Shown: positions 17,597 through 28,461, numbered from the stretch's first letter. The stretch: 64,000 nt of DNA from Pontibacter akesuensis (GCF_001611675.1 NZ_CP014766.1:4216001-4280000); one strand, 5' to 3'. The notes: generated from the letters alone by a model not told the origin. A program made the numbers and translations.

Positions 17597-20227
17597 TTAT
17601 TCTGCGGCAGCGCTTTTTCGGTGTTGGATGATTCTAAAGTCCTCCACCAGCTTTACCGCTTCGGGAATGTCTTCCGAGAAAAGGGCGATAAAGGCTCCCG
17701 TTGGGGCATATTCCAGGGCATGCGCCAAGGCACGTGTCTCCTGGTTTATCTCAAGGGGCTCCAGCTCAGGTTTCACTTTAAAGATGCCCTTCTTCAGCAG
17801 GTTGTTAATTTCCTTCCCGTCCCGCCCGCGCAAATCCTTGTCCTGCCGGATGATGATCTCGTCGAATACTTCGGCGGCGATGCGGCCCACTTCAATCATG
17901 TCCTCGTCGCGGCGATCACCTACACCGGCTATGATACCTATTTTTCTGGTGGCCGGCGTCTGCTCCACAAAATCACCGATGGCCTGCATGGCCGCAATGT
18001 TGTGGGCATAGTCGATGAGTACCTCCGCCTTGGGCAGGTTAAACAGGTTCATGCGGCCTGGCGTGGTTTCGGCAGAGGGGATAAAAGTGCGCAACGCCGT
18101 TTTGATCTCATTAATCTCCATGTGGGAGATATAGGCTGCCAGTGTAGCCGCCAGCACATTGTAAATATTAAACCGCGCTTTGCCACCAAAGGTAAGTGGT
18201 ACATCTGCCACACGATCTATCCTGATCTTGTAGGAGTTCTTGAAAATGGAGATGTAGTTGTCTTCCAGCACAGCCGCCAGTCCCCCTTTCGAAATATGTT
18301 CTATGATGCGCGGGTTCTGCTCGTCCAGGCTGAAGAAAGCAACTTTGCAGCGGAGGCCATTGGCCATGTCGTACACCAGGTCATCATCCGCATTCAGGAC
18401 TGCATAGCCGTTGGAGCAGACTGTTTTGGGAATTACGCCTTTCACGCGGGCCATGTCTTCCACGGTATTGATATCGCCAAGGCCCAGGTGGTCCTCCGAC
18501 ACGTTCATCACAATGCCAATGTCGCACTGCCGGAAGGCCAGGCCAGAACGCAGTAACCCGCCCCGGGCGCATTCCAGCACAGCATAGTTCACCGTCGGGT
18601 CTTTCAGCACAAACTCACTGCTGTAGGAGCCAGTGGTATCGCCTTTAATAATCTTACGGCCCTGAATATAGATGCCGTCGGTGGTGGTATAGCCGGTTTT
18701 ATACCCTTTAAAGTTTAGAATATGCGAGATAAGGCGGGTAGTGGTGGTTTTGCCATTGGTACCGGTTACAGCCACAATCGGGATGCGCGAGGGGCTGCCA
18801 TGCGGAAACAGCATGTTGATGATCGGCTCGGCCACGTTGCGGGGCAGGCCTTCGGTAGGGGAGATGTGCATTCGGAGGCCCGGTGCGGCATTCACCTCTA
18901 TCACAGCACCCCTAGTTTCAGGCAGCGGTATGGCGATGTCGCTTGTCATCACGTCAACGCCGCAAATGTCAAGTCCAATAATGCCCGCAATGCGCTCGGC
19001 CATCAGCACGTTGTACGGGTGCACAATGTCGGTCACATCCTTGGCAGTACCGCCGGTGCTTAGGTTGGCGGTCTTCTTTAGGTACAGTTCTTCGCCTACT
19101 GGTAATACCGACTGCAGCGTGAGCCCTTTCTCCCGTAGGATGCTCCGGCTTATTTTGTCTATCTTGATGTGAGTGAGCGCCTTTTCGTGTCCCACGCCCC
19201 GGCGGGGGTCCTTGTTTACCTGGTTCACCAGTTGCCGCAACGTCGATTTGCCATCACCCACCACCATGGCAGGGGTGCGTTTGGCAGCGGCAATAAACTT
19301 GCCGTTGATGACCAGCAGGCGGTAGTCGTAGCCCTGAATAAACTGCTCTACCATCACCGCATTGGAATAGCGCTGAGCCTCTGCAAAACCCTTCAGGGCA
19401 TCTTTCCAGTTTTCGATGTTGATGCTGGCCCCCTTGCCTTGGTTGCCATCCAGCGGCTTCGTTACGAGAGGATACCCCAGTTCCTCCACTGCCTCCTCCA
19501 GTTCGCGCGTGCAGTATACCGTCAGGCCCTGTGGTACAGGTACGCCCGCTTCCTCCAGTATGGCCTTAGTGATATTTTTGTTACCCGCGTTTTCGACAGC
19601 AAAGCAGGAAGTGTTGCTGCTCATAGCCGCCTGTATGCGTTTTTGGTACATGCCGTACCCGAGCTGGATGTGCCCGCTTTGCTTGTTCTGGATGTACGGG
19701 ATGTTGCGGTTCACGGCCTCCTGCACAATGGCTTCGGTTGTCGGCCCAAAATACTCGTCTTCCCGGATCTGGTGCAGTTTGGCCACATCCTGAATCACGT
19801 TCACCCGTTCGCCTTGTGCCAGGGCCTCCGTAATGCGCACGGCCGCTTCAGCCGCATACTCGCCTGCCCGTTCCTGCTGGTACGAGAACACAACAAAGTC
19901 TACACCGGGCTGGCTCGATGCATAGCACCTGCCGTAGCCGCTGCTCATGCCCGCCATGGTTTGCAGCTCCAGGGCAATGTGCTGCACAAGTTTACTGAAG
20001 GTGGTGCCCTCGTTCACCAAACGTATAAAGCCGCCCTCTGTGCCAGCCGAGGAGCGGTGCTTGATGATGTCGGGGAAAAGTTTCTGTAGCTTCTGAGCCA
20101 GGTTTGGCACATCGCTGGTGAGGGTGTCCTGCTTCTCCTGTAGGTCCAGTTTGAGCACAATAATTTTAGGATGCTTGATGGACCAGTAATTAGGTCCACG
20201 CATTATTTTTATTTCCAGGATTTTCAT
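17597..20227 (-). CDS. cphA: Cyanophycin synthetase
   Basis: An 876-residue enzyme with the three-part CphA structure. It has an N-terminal domain (residues 1-160), an ATP-grasp domain (about 200-470; PLVTKPLDGNQGKG, KRTPAMVVGDGKST and a VIEVNAAPGLRMH block) and a Mur-ligase-like domain (about 490-876; P-loop VAVTGTNGKTTTT, SEDHLGLGD, IDYAHN). CphA polymerises L-Asp with Arg side chains into cyanophycin, a nitrogen and carbon reserve, using two ATP per residue pair. The length is normal and both ATP sites look intact. No cyanophycinase (cphB) or isoaspartyl dipeptidase is adjacent, although cphB often is in other bacteria. Confidence 0.96.
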   Translation of the reverse strand: MKILEIKIMRGPNYWSIKHPKIIVLKLDLQEKQDTLTSDVPNLAQKLQKLFPDIIKHRSSAGTEGGFIRLVNEGTTFSKLVQHIALELQTMAGMSSGYGRCYASSQPGVDFVVFSYQQERAGEYAAEAAVRITEALAQGERVNVIQDVAKLHQIREDEYFGPTTEAIVQEAVNRNIPYIQNKQSGHIQLGYGMYQKRIQAAMSSNTSCFAVENAGNKNITKAILEEAGVPVPQGLTVYCTRELEEAVEELGYPLVTKPLDGNQGKGASINIENWKDALKGFAEAQRYSNAVMVEQFIQGYDYRLLVINGKFIAAAKRTPAMVVGDGKSTLRQLVNQVNKDPRRGVGHEKALTHIKIDKISRSILREKGLTLQSVLPVGEELYLKKTANLSTGGTAKDVTDIVHPYNVLMAERIAGIIGLDICGVDVMTSDIAIPLPETRGAVIEVNAAPGLRMHISPTEGLPRNVAEPIINMLFPHGSPSRIPIVAVTGTNGKTTTTRLISHILNFKGYKTGYTTTDGIYIQGRKIIKGDTTGSYSSEFVLKDPTVNYAVLECARGGLLRSGLAFRQCDIGIVMNVSEDHLGLGDINTVEDMARVKGVIPKTVCSNGYAVLNADDDLVYDMANGLRCKVAFFSLDEQNPRIIEHISKGGLAAVLEDNYISIFKNSYKIRIDRVADVPLTFGGKARFNIYNVLAATLAAYISHMEINEIKTALRTFIPSAETTPGRMNLFNLPKAEVLIDYAHNIAAMQAIGDFVEQTPATRKIGIIAGVGDRRDEDMIEVGRIAAEVFDEIIIRQDKDLRGRDGKEINNLLKKGIFKVKPELEPLEINQETRALAHALEYAPTGAFIALFSEDIPEAVKLVEDFRIIQHRKSAAAE

Positions 20228-20654
20228 GTGTTTAAGAAAACAGTGCTTATAGGCAATCTTCGTATGGCATGTAATTGTAATGGTACTGAAAGTGTTCTAT
20301 CACGCTGGATGGTAAACTCCCTATACGTATCCCTCGCGCTGTCGACAGCGGTGCGAATAGGAAATATGTTGTATAAATAAAAATTAAGTGGTTTACGCTC
20401 TTATTTATGATACTTATACGTAGCTGCATGCTGGCTATAAAGGGAAAAGATGGTAAATTCAACCGGAAATGCTGTTTCTTGTGCCACACTGTTCCCGTGC
20501 GGCTTAGCCAAGCCCCCGGAGAAGGCCGGCTTTTTCCGCCTGTACAGAAGCTGGCAAGCAGTGCTAAACCATGCGCAGGAATAGAAATACAGTGATTCTG
20601 ACACTTTTAGCCGGGCTTAAATGCGCGCTATATTGCCATGAGGGCACGTGAAAA
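20228..20654. other. Divergent spacer between cphA and the beta-helix protein gene
   Basis: 427 bases without a convincing gene. It holds a perfect 14-base palindrome CGCTGTCGACAGCG (about 20338-20351) and a weak AAGCC...GGCTTTTT hairpin near 20511-20535. No clear -33/-7 promoter pair stands out. Confidence 0.45.
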
Positions 20655-22862
20655 ATGAAAGCACTAAGTAGAATATCTTTCAGATTTTTAAAACGCTTCT
20701 TCCTTTTAGTGATGATGGGTATGGGCGTGCCTTCTGCCATGGCCGAAACTTATTACATTAGCCCGCAGGGCAACGATGGCGCCAACTCAGGTACTAGTCT
20801 GGAGCAGCCCTGGCAAACAATAACTAAGGTAAACGCCACCCGCTTTGCCCCCGGTGATACTATACTTTTTAAGGGCGGCGCCACCTTCCAGGGAAGTATT
20901 CAGTTTCTACCCGGTGCGGGGGGCACCGCCGACAAACCCATTGTTTTGAGCTCCTACGGCACGGGTAAAGCAATTATCAGTAGCGGCACGCTTCCCGGAC
21001 TCAAAGTATACAATGCCGCTGGCTTTAAGGTGGTGAACCTGATTTTCGAGGGCTCCGGGCAGTGGAAAGATGCGCAAAGCCATGGCATTGATTTTTACAT
21101 GGACCTGCCCAACAACACGCGCCTTGATTTTATAGCAATAGACAGTGTGGAGGTATCCGGCTACCGCTTAACGGGCATCTCCGTGGGCAGCTGGAAAGGA
21201 GCGAGTGGGTACGACAACATCTCTATCACCAACAGCAGCGTGCACGATAACGGCGATGCAGGAATCGCCACCTATGCCGAAGCCACCCTTGGCCACCGCA
21301 ATCTGTATGTGGGCTACAACAAAGTATACAACAACTCCGGGCTGCCGGAGAAAACCGACTTGCACAGTGGCAACGGCATCCTGGTGGGCGGTGTTGATGG
21401 TGCCGTGGTGGAATTCTGCGAAGCCTACAACAACGGCTGGCTTAACGCCTGGACCACCGGTGGCCCTGTCGGCATCTGGGGCTACCACTGCAACAACCTG
21501 GTCATCCAGTACAATGAGTCGCACCACAACAAGACGGGCACCACCAAAGACGGGGGCGGCTTTGATATTGACGGCGGCTGCACCGACTGCACCATGCAGT
21601 ACAACTACTCCCACGATAACGAAGGAGCGGGCTACCTGGTGGCGCAGTATGTAAACGCTCCTCCCATGAAAGGCGTTACCATCCGCTACAACATCAGCGA
21701 AAACGACGGTCGCAGCAACGGCTATGGCGCCATTCACCTCTGGTCGTCAGGGGCGAACGGGGGCATCCAGGACCTGCACATCTACAACAACACCGTATAC
21801 CTTAGCCCGGCAGAAAGTGGCGATCCCAAAGCCCTTTATGTGCAGGAGGGTGGCAAAACAGTCGCGTATATCCGCAACAACATATTCCAGACAACTGGAG
21901 GGCTGGAGGTGGTGCAGGCACAGCAAACATCAGACTTGCGGCTGGAGGGAAATAACTACTGGGCAGGCGAGGGCAACCTGAAAATTAACTGGAACGGCTC
22001 CACCTACACGTCCCTTACGGATTGGCGGGCGGCGACAGGGCAGGAAATGCTGCCCGACTCAGCGGTAGGCCTGACGGTTGCGCCCCTTCTGAAAAAGCCG
22101 GGGCAGGGAATTATACTTGCCGATCCCCGCAAACTGCACACCCTGACTGGATATGAGCTTCAGGATACCTCGTGGTTGATCGGCAAAGGACTGGACCTGC
22201 AGAAGCTTTACAGCATAGCGGTTGGTCCTGTTGATTTCTTTGGAAATGACCTCACCAGCCGGAAAGCCTTCAGCATAGGCGCACACCAGCCTGAGGTAGT
22301 TCCGCTGCCGGTTACCTTTGTCTCTTTCCGGGTGTACAGGAAGGGCAATCGGGTGGAGCTGGCATGGGAAACGGCGACGGAGCAAAACAATAAGGGCTTT
22401 GAAGTTGAGGTGTCGGAGGATGGACAGCAGTTCCGCCCGATTGGCTTTGTTCCGAGTAAAAGTCCCGATTCGCAGGTCAGGCAGGCGTATAACTTCACAC
22501 ATGCCAACCCAGGTAAAAAAGGCACCCGCTATTACCGCCTGAAACAGCTTGACTTAGACGACACCACTGCCTATTCCACCGTCTGCGTCGTGGAAGTAAG
22601 AGCCGAAGGCAATGGTATGATCATCTATCCTAATCCTTTCGAGCAAGATTTTTTACTCCAAATATATTCCGACGAAAATCAAAAGCTGCACCTGGCGCTA
22701 TCTGGCATGAAGGGCAGGAAATTGCTTGAGCAAACCCTGCAGCTGCAGGAGGGTAACAATTTTATCCGCATCGCCCCCGCAAATCTGAAGGAGGGAACCC
22801 TATTCCTGCTGTCAGCCACCTTTGGCGGCGAAACACACCAGGTAAAAATGTTTAAGCGCTGA
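20655..22862 (+). CDS. Secreted right-handed beta-helix protein with T9SS type A sorting domain
   Basis: A 735-residue exported protein. The signal peptide occupies residues about 1-30 (VPSAMA then ETYYISPQGND). Residues 35-500 are a parallel beta-helix of the pectate-lyase/DUF1565 type, starting YYISPQGNDGANSGTS and containing many Asn-rich coils such as NNTVY. A fibronectin-like linker (LAWETATEQNNKGFEVE) follows. The C-terminal 80 residues begin MIIYPNPF and end HQVKMFKR, a type A sorting signal for type IX secretion. It is likely a surface polysaccharide-active enzyme or adhesin. No catalytic residues could be assigned. Confidence 0.88.
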   Translation: MKALSRISFRFLKRFFLLVMMGMGVPSAMAETYYISPQGNDGANSGTSLEQPWQTITKVNATRFAPGDTILFKGGATFQGSIQFLPGAGGTADKPIVLSSYGTGKAIISSGTLPGLKVYNAAGFKVVNLIFEGSGQWKDAQSHGIDFYMDLPNNTRLDFIAIDSVEVSGYRLTGISVGSWKGASGYDNISITNSSVHDNGDAGIATYAEATLGHRNLYVGYNKVYNNSGLPEKTDLHSGNGILVGGVDGAVVEFCEAYNNGWLNAWTTGGPVGIWGYHCNNLVIQYNESHHNKTGTTKDGGGFDIDGGCTDCTMQYNYSHDNEGAGYLVAQYVNAPPMKGVTIRYNISENDGRSNGYGAIHLWSSGANGGIQDLHIYNNTVYLSPAESGDPKALYVQEGGKTVAYIRNNIFQTTGGLEVVQAQQTSDLRLEGNNYWAGEGNLKINWNGSTYTSLTDWRAATGQEMLPDSAVGLTVAPLLKKPGQGIILADPRKLHTLTGYELQDTSWLIGKGLDLQKLYSIAVGPVDFFGNDLTSRKAFSIGAHQPEVVPLPVTFVSFRVYRKGNRVELAWETATEQNNKGFEVEVSEDGQQFRPIGFVPSKSPDSQVRQAYNFTHANPGKKGTRYYRLKQLDLDDTTAYSTVCVVEVRAEGNGMIIYPNPFEQDFLLQIYSDENQKLHLALSGMKGRKLLEQTLQLQEGNNFIRIAPANLKEGTLFLLSATFGGETHQVKMFKR

Positions 22863-23113
22863 GGGTGAAAGTAATTTACAAGAGGCAAGGCCTTTTATAC
22901 TTGACACTCCATACTTCCCATAGTCGGACTAAGTATCTCGACTTCACAAATTTGTTCTTCCGCCAGTATACCGCACTTTAAGGCCACACCATCCTGATGC
23001 AGGTAAGCCTTAGCAAAGCTCTTAGGAATAATCGCGTGTGCGAAAAGAGCCGATGAAGTGAAAGCAAATTTATACTTCTGAAGCGAGCGTATTTCCCAGC
23101 CCGCTGGCATTGC

Positions 23114-23659
23114 TTACGAAGCTACCATATCCGAAGTATGCGGTAGCTCCTGCTTCACCGGATTTAAAGTTTTAATCACACGTGCCGGATTGCCAACGGC
23201 AATGGAGTTGTCGGGAATGTCTTTTACCACTACTGATCCGGCGCCTATGCGCACGTTGTTACCGATATGAATACCACCGATGATGCATACATTGGAGCCC
23301 ACTTCCACGTTGTTGCCGATGATGGGAGAATCAGAGTAGGAACCATCTTCCTTGCGAATGTTACCCACAGTGGTGGAGTGCCTGAAAAAACAGTTATCGC
23401 CAATCACCGCACAACCGTTTACCACCAGCGCATGGCCGTGGCCGAGGTAGAAATTTTTCCCGACCGTAGTCCAGTGAGGCAGCTCAATGCACATAAACCA
23501 CTCCACCACGATCTTGTAGAACACGAGGTAAGGAAGCCACAGAATACGAAAGAACTTATTTTTGGAGGCGGGATGGCCCAAGCGGAAAAGCAGCAGCACG
23601 AGCTGGCCTTTGATATTTCCTTTGTTGGCGTTCCAATCCTGAAAAAGGTATGACAGCAT
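23114..23659 (-). CDS. Serine acetyltransferase-like hexapeptide transferase
   Basis: 181 residues from the ATG at 23659. The left-handed beta-helix is visible as hexapeptide repeats: VVNGCAVIGDNC, IIGNNVEVGSNVCIIGGIHIGNNVRIGAGSVVVKD, then VGNPARVIK, a classic acyltransferase end. The N-terminal 70 residues are hydrophobic and helical, as in CysE-like or colanic-acid-type O-acetyltransferases. A longer frame to 23779 exists, but its first 40 residues look non-conserved. With no cysteine or polysaccharide operon next to it, the acceptor is unknown. Confidence 0.82.
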   Translation of the reverse strand: MLSYLFQDWNANKGNIKGQLVLLLFRLGHPASKNKFFRILWLPYLVFYKIVVEWFMCIELPHWTTVGKNFYLGHGHALVVNGCAVIGDNCFFRHSTTVGNIRKEDGSYSDSPIIGNNVEVGSNVCIIGGIHIGNNVRIGAGSVVVKDIPDNSIAVGNPARVIKTLNPVKQELPHTSDMVAS

Positions 23660-23944
23660 GTAAATTCTAAAATTAAGGGTGTTAGTCGTAAGAATATGCT
23701 TTACGATATATAATTGATATAGATCAGCTGTTTTTTCTAAAATATTTGTTCCGTTTATCTGCTTTTTCAAGAATCGCACGAAGTTAACAAGCAGCGCCCT
23801 TACGACTTTACCTCCCCACCTGTTTTTATACCTTGTAGCAACCGGTAAGTAAAACGCGCAGCCGTAGGAGCGTAAAAATTGGCTGTCACCGTAGTTGCCA
23901 CCTCAAGCTTATCCTTTTACCCGCTTCTTCCCGTACATGGGTTT

Positions 23945-24676
23945 ATGAAAGAAAAAATAGGCGAACTCAGCATCCTATCCATCGACATCGGGGGCTCCAG
24001 CATCAAGGGAACCGTACTCAGCCAGACCGGCGATTTATTAACTGGCTATATCAAAACTCCCACACCCACACCGGCCTCACCAGAGAAAGTGCAGGCTGCC
24101 ATTGTGCACCTGGTAAAGGATTTCCCCCCTTTTGATCGGGTTTCCGTGGGCTTTCCGGGCTATGTGCGGGAGGGCACCGTGACGACAGCGCCAAACCTGG
24201 GAACAGCATCGTGGCACGGTGTTAACCTTAGCCAGGAACTTGGGGAAAAGCTGCAAAGTCCGGTTAGGGTAGTAAACGACGCGGACCTGCAGGGCCTGGG
24301 TGTGGTGCAGGGAAAGGGCTTTGAAATAGTCATTACACTGGGTACAGGTTTCGGCACGGCCTTGCTGCACAACGGGTTTCTGCTGCCGCACCTCGAACTG
24401 GCGCACCACCCGGTTACCAAGAACAAAGACTACGACCAGTATATCGGCGACAAGGCACTGGATAAGATAGGCGTGGAGAGGTGGAACGAACGAATGAAGC
24501 GGGTGCTGCACATTCTGCTAACCGTCTTCAACTACGACCATCTCTACATCAGCGGGGGCAATGCGCGACTGCTCAATTTCCCGCTGGACGACAACATCAC
24601 GATTGTTTCGAACAAAGAAGGAATTGAGGGAGGCGCCATGCTTTGGAAAGATGAGTTTATAGTTGCCAGCACCTGA
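23945..24676 (+). CDS. ROK-family sugar kinase (polyphosphate glucokinase-like)
   Basis: 243 residues. The phosphate-binding motif is SIDIGGSSIKGTV (residues about 11-23). The second nucleotide or polyphosphate site is ITLGTGFGTALL, and the catalytic Asp is in VVNDADLQGLG. Size and motif spacing fit the polyphosphate glucokinase branch of the ROK family, which makes glucose 6-phosphate, the substrate of the zwf gene six kilobases downstream on the same strand. The ATG at 23945 is preferred over an upstream TTG. Whether it uses ATP or polyphosphate cannot be read here. Confidence 0.85.
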   Translation: MKEKIGELSILSIDIGGSSIKGTVLSQTGDLLTGYIKTPTPTPASPEKVQAAIVHLVKDFPPFDRVSVGFPGYVREGTVTTAPNLGTASWHGVNLSQELGEKLQSPVRVVNDADLQGLGVVQGKGFEIVITLGTGFGTALLHNGFLLPHLELAHHPVTKNKDYDQYIGDKALDKIGVERWNERMKRVLHILLTVFNYDHLYISGGNARLLNFPLDDNITIVSNKEGIEGGAMLWKDEFIVAST

Positions 24677-24781
24677 TCTATACCAATTCTCCTTACAACA
24701 CATCATTCTCACCCTCCTCGCGTACCACTTAGAAGGGCTCCGCTAAGGCGCTGCATGTATAAAGCTAAGCAGGAAAGAATT

Positions 24782-26788
24782 ATGCGTACAGAAAATCAGA
24801 CGCTGGAACAGGAAGGAATTAACACGGTACGGGTTTTAACGGCAGATGCGGTGCAAAAAGCCAACTCGGGTCATCCCGGTATGCCTATGGGGGCAGCCCC
24901 GATGGCGCATGTGCTCTGGACGGAGGCCATGCACTACAACCCGCAAAATCCCGATTGGGCGAACCGCGACCGGTTCATTCTTTCTGCCGGCCATGGCAGT
25001 TTGCTGCAGTATTGTTTTCTATACTTAACCGGTTACAACCTGTCGCTGGACGATTTAAAAGATTTCCGGCAGTTGCACAGCAAAACCCCCGGGCACCCGG
25101 AGTCGGGCATCACGCCTGGCATCGAAATTACCACAGGCCCGCTCGGGCAGGGCTTTGCCAACGGCGTGGGCTTTGCCATTGCGCAACGGCACCTGGCTGC
25201 CCGCTACAACAAGCCTGATTTTACGCTGTTCGATTATAAAATCTATGCCATCTGCAGCGACGGCGACCTGATGGAAGGCGTTACGGCGGAAGCAGCCTCG
25301 CTGGCCGGACACCTGCAGCTCGGCAACCTCATTTACCTCTACGACGACAACAACATCTCCATTGAGGGAAGCACGGGGCTTGCCTTCAGCGAAGACGTTG
25401 GCAAACGCTTTGAAGCTTACCAATGGCATGTGCAGGTGGTGGAGGACGGTAACAACCTGGAGGCACTAGCGCAGGCAATACAGCAGGCACAGGAAGAAAC
25501 ACAGCGCCCGTCGCTCATTAAAGTGCGGACGCAGATTGGGTTTGGCAGCCCCAACAAAGTAGACAAAGCCAGCGCACACGGCTCTCCCTTGGGTGAGGAC
25601 GAAGTGAAACTGGTGAAAGAGAACCTGGGGTTTGATCCAAGTAAATCCTTTGAGGTGTCGGAGGAGGTACTGCAGTACTATCGGGAGATTGGGGCAAAAG
25701 GCACCGCTAAAGAGCAGGAGTGGAATGAGCTGTACCAGGCATACAAACAACAGTACCCGGAGCTTGCCGCAGAATATGAGTTGCTGCGCAGCGGGAAACT
25801 GCCGACAGGCTGGAAAGACAACCTGCCGGTTTTTAAACCCAGCGACGGTGAGATGGCCACGCGCAAAGCCTCCGGCAAACTGCTGAACGCCATCGCCGCG
25901 AAACTGCCTAACCTGCTGGGTGGCTCGGCTGATCTCTCGCCTTCCACCGGCACCGAACTAAAGGGCTACGATTCCTTTTCGGCGGAAAACCCAGGCGGCA
26001 GAAATTTCCACTTCGGCATTCGTGAGCACGCCATGGGTGCCGTGCTGAACGGCATGGCCATCACCAAAGGCCTGTTTGCCTACGGTGCCACCTTTCTCAT
26101 TTTCTCAGAGTACATGCGGCCCCCGATACGGATGGCCGCCATCATGAAAATTAAGCCGATCTTCATTTACACCCACGACAGCATTGGCCTGGGAGAAGAC
26201 GGTACCACGCACCAGCCCGTGGAGCAGCTGATATCGTTGCGCTCCATCCCGAACCTGATCGTGCTGCGGCCGGCCGATGCGAACGAGACGGTGCAGGCAT
26301 GGCGCGTGGCGCTGGAGCATGCCGACGGTCCGGTAGCCCTGGTGCTCACCCGGCAGGAGTTGCCCGTGCTGGACCAGGAGAAGTACACGCCAGCCACCGA
26401 ACTGGAGCGCGGAGCCTACATTCTCTCAGATGCCGCTGAACCGCAATTGCTCCTGATCGCCACCGGTTCGGAAGTGAGCCTGGTGCTGCAGGCACAGGAA
26501 AAGCTGCAGCAGGAAGGCATTGCCGCCCGCGTTATCAGCATGCCCTCGTGGGAGCTGTTTGAGAAGCAGGACGCTGCCTACAAAGAAAAAGTATTTCCTG
26601 AAAACCTGCGCAAGCGGCTGGCCGTGGAAGCGGGATCCACCTTGGGCTGGCACAAGTATGTCACAGACGAAGGCAGCATTATCGGCATGACCACCTTCGG
26701 CGAATCGGCACCGGCTGAGGAACTTTTTGAGCTCTACGGCTTCACAGTAGACAATGTGGTGAAACAGGCGAAGGCACTGCTTTCCTAA
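24782..26788 (+). CDS. tkt: Transketolase
   Basis: A 668-residue TPP enzyme of the non-oxidative pentose phosphate pathway. The substrate and TPP residues are visible: [46 protein letters not shown] and DDNNISIEG (metal/TPP), then the C-terminal [13 protein letters not shown] and [17 protein letters not shown] second ATG at 24755 is in frame. 24782 is chosen because AGGAAAG lies at ribosome-binding distance. It is 65 bases upstream of rpiB on the same strand, consistent with an operon. Confidence 0.97.
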   Translation: MRTENQTLEQEGINTVRVLTADAVQKANSGHPGMPMGAAPMAHVLWTEAMHYNPQNPDWANRDRFILSAGHGSLLQYCFLYLTGYNLSLDDLKDFRQLHSKTPGHPESGITPGIEITTGPLGQGFANGVGFAIAQRHLAARYNKPDFTLFDYKIYAICSDGDLMEGVTAEAASLAGHLQLGNLIYLYDDNNISIEGSTGLAFSEDVGKRFEAYQWHVQVVEDGNNLEALAQAIQQAQEETQRPSLIKVRTQIGFGSPNKVDKASAHGSPLGEDEVKLVKENLGFDPSKSFEVSEEVLQYYREIGAKGTAKEQEWNELYQAYKQQYPELAAEYELLRSGKLPTGWKDNLPVFKPSDGEMATRKASGKLLNAIAAKLPNLLGGSADLSPSTGTELKGYDSFSAENPGGRNFHFGIREHAMGAVLNGMAITKGLFAYGATFLIFSEYMRPPIRMAAIMKIKPIFIYTHDSIGLGEDGTTHQPVEQLISLRSIPNLIVLRPADANETVQAWRVALEHADGPVALVLTRQELPVLDQEKYTPATELERGAYILSDAAEPQLLLIATGSEVSLVLQAQEKLQQEGIAARVISMPSWELFEKQDAAYKEKVFPENLRKRLAVEAGSTLGWHKYVTDEGSIIGMTTFGESAPAEELFELYGFTVDNVVKQAKALLS

Positions 26789-26853
26789 CTTCAGGGCAGA
26801 AATTGTTCAGGTGAAACGGGAACAGGCAAGTATAAGAGCACAAAGAATTAAAA

Positions 26854-27309
26854 ATGAAAATAGGCATTGCAGCAGATCACGGCGGGTACGCATTAAAGGA
26901 AGCAGTACGTCCCTTACTTGAGGAAGCAGGGCACGAGGTGACAGACTATGGCGCCAGAAGTCTTGACGATAAAGATGACTATCCAGATTATGTGATACCG
27001 CTGGCAGAAGCAGTTGCCGGAAAGCGGGTTGATCGGGGAATAGCCATCTGCGGAAGCGGCGTGGGGGCATCCATCGCCGCGAATAAAGTGCCCGGTTTGC
27101 GGGCTGCGCTGGTGCACGATCATTTCTCGGCACACCAGGGGGTAGAGGATGACGACATGAACATGCTGTGCCTCGGTGGCCGCGTGGTCGGAAACAGCGT
27201 GGCTGAAGAACTGATCTTTACCTATTTAGAAGCGAAGTTTACCGGCGAAGAGCGCCATGAGCGAAGGCTAAACAAAGTAAAACACCTAGAAGACAAGTAT
27301 AAAGGATAA
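26854..27309 (+). CDS. rpiB: Ribose-5-phosphate isomerase B
   Basis: A 151-residue RpiB/LacAB-type isomerase interconverting ribose 5-phosphate and ribulose 5-phosphate. MKIGIAADHGGYALKE and ICGSGVGASIAANKVPGLRAAL are the substrate-binding blocks, with the catalytic Cys in ICGSG. The start is followed by tal only 3 bases after the stop, so the two are translationally close. An AAGTATA word lies in the leader and another near the end (encoding KYK). Confidence 0.95.
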   Translation: MKIGIAADHGGYALKEAVRPLLEEAGHEVTDYGARSLDDKDDYPDYVIPLAEAVAGKRVDRGIAICGSGVGASIAANKVPGLRAALVHDHFSAHQGVEDDDMNMLCLGGRVVGNSVAEELIFTYLEAKFTGEERHERRLNKVKHLEDKYKG

Positions 27310-27312
27310 ACT

Positions 27313-28428
27313 ATGGAAAAGAACAATGTAAAGCGCATCCACGATTTTGACCAGAGCATCTGGCTCGATTTTATCGACCGCAAGATTATGGATACCGGTG
27401 AACTGCAAAAGCTGATAGATGAGGACGGCGTGCGGGGCGTAACTTCCAACCCGGCCATTTTCGAAAAAGCCATCAGCAGCAGCTCTGATTACGATGCCGA
27501 CATAAAGGAACTAAGCCAGCAGGATCTGAGCAACGAGGATCTGTTCTATAAACTGGCGGTGCGGGACATTAAACGTGCGGCAGATCTTTTTAAGCCGGTG
27601 TATGAAGAGGAGGTAAAGGGAGCGGACGGCTACATCAGTCTCGAAGTATCGCCCTACCTTGCCCGTGATACCGAAGGAACCATCCGGCAGGCGCGCGAAC
27701 TGTGGGAGGCGGTGGACCGCGAAAATGTTATGATTAAGATACCCGGCACGGCAGAAGGCCTGCCCGCCATCCGGACCTGCATCAGCGAAGGCATCAACAT
27801 CAATGTTACCTTACTTTTCAGCCTCGACCGCTACGAAACAGTGGCCAACGCTTATATTTCGGGCCTGGAGGATCGCCTCGAGAAAAATCAACCCATAGAC
27901 CACATTGCCTCTGTTGCCAGCTTTTTCCTGAGTCGCATTGATGTGATGGTGGATCCGGTGCTGAAGGAGAATGGCTTGAACGAGCTTTACGGCGAAGTGG
28001 CGATTGCCTCGGCAAAAAAAGCCTACGAGATCTACAAGCGTGTATTCAGCAGCGAGCGCTTTAAAAAGCTGGAAGCCAAGGGAGCCAGGCCACAGCGCCT
28101 GCTGTGGGCCAGTACCAGCAGCAAGAACCCTGATTTCTCCGACACCAAGTATGTGGAGGCGCTGATCGGGCCAAACACGGTAAACACTATTCCGATGGAC
28201 ACGCTGGAGGCGTTCCGGGATCATGGCCAGGCATCGAACACCCTTGAAAATGATCTGGACAAAGCCACGCGTACCCTGGAGCAGTTAAAGGAAGCTGGCA
28301 TCGATCTGGAGGATATAACGCAGCGATTGGAAGAAGAAGGAATTGAGAAGTTTAACCAGCCGTATGGGAAACTGCTGGATGCCATCGCGGAGCAAAAGAA
28401 GAAAGCGCTCGCCTCCAACAATTCGTGA
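27313..28428 (+). CDS. tal: Transaldolase (long type)
   Basis: A 371-residue transaldolase, the longer form found in actinobacteria and cyanobacteria, here without a fused glucose-6-phosphate isomerase. It starts with IWLDFIDRKIMDTGELQKL and GVTSNPAIFEKAI. The Schiff-base lysine region is VMIKIPGTAEGLPA, followed by GININVTLLFSL and RLLWASTSSKNPDFSD. It transfers dihydroxyacetone units between sugar phosphates. It begins 3 bases after rpiB. Confidence 0.95.
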   Translation: MEKNNVKRIHDFDQSIWLDFIDRKIMDTGELQKLIDEDGVRGVTSNPAIFEKAISSSSDYDADIKELSQQDLSNEDLFYKLAVRDIKRAADLFKPVYEEEVKGADGYISLEVSPYLARDTEGTIRQARELWEAVDRENVMIKIPGTAEGLPAIRTCISEGININVTLLFSLDRYETVANAYISGLEDRLEKNQPIDHIASVASFFLSRIDVMVDPVLKENGLNELYGEVAIASAKKAYEIYKRVFSSERFKKLEAKGARPQRLLWASTSSKNPDFSDTKYVEALIGPNTVNTIPMDTLEAFRDHGQASNTLENDLDKATRTLEQLKEAGIDLEDITQRLEEEGIEKFNQPYGKLLDAIAEQKKKALASNNS

Positions 28429-28461
28429 TGGCGTTAAGTACCGCGCCCCTTTATATTCCCG

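Noticed and set aside
22895-23110. 71-residue minus-strand frame just after the acetyltransferase gene
   Set aside because: It begins 4 bases beyond the acetyltransferase stop, but has no signal, domain or composition that marks a protein, and no ribosome-binding or terminator context.
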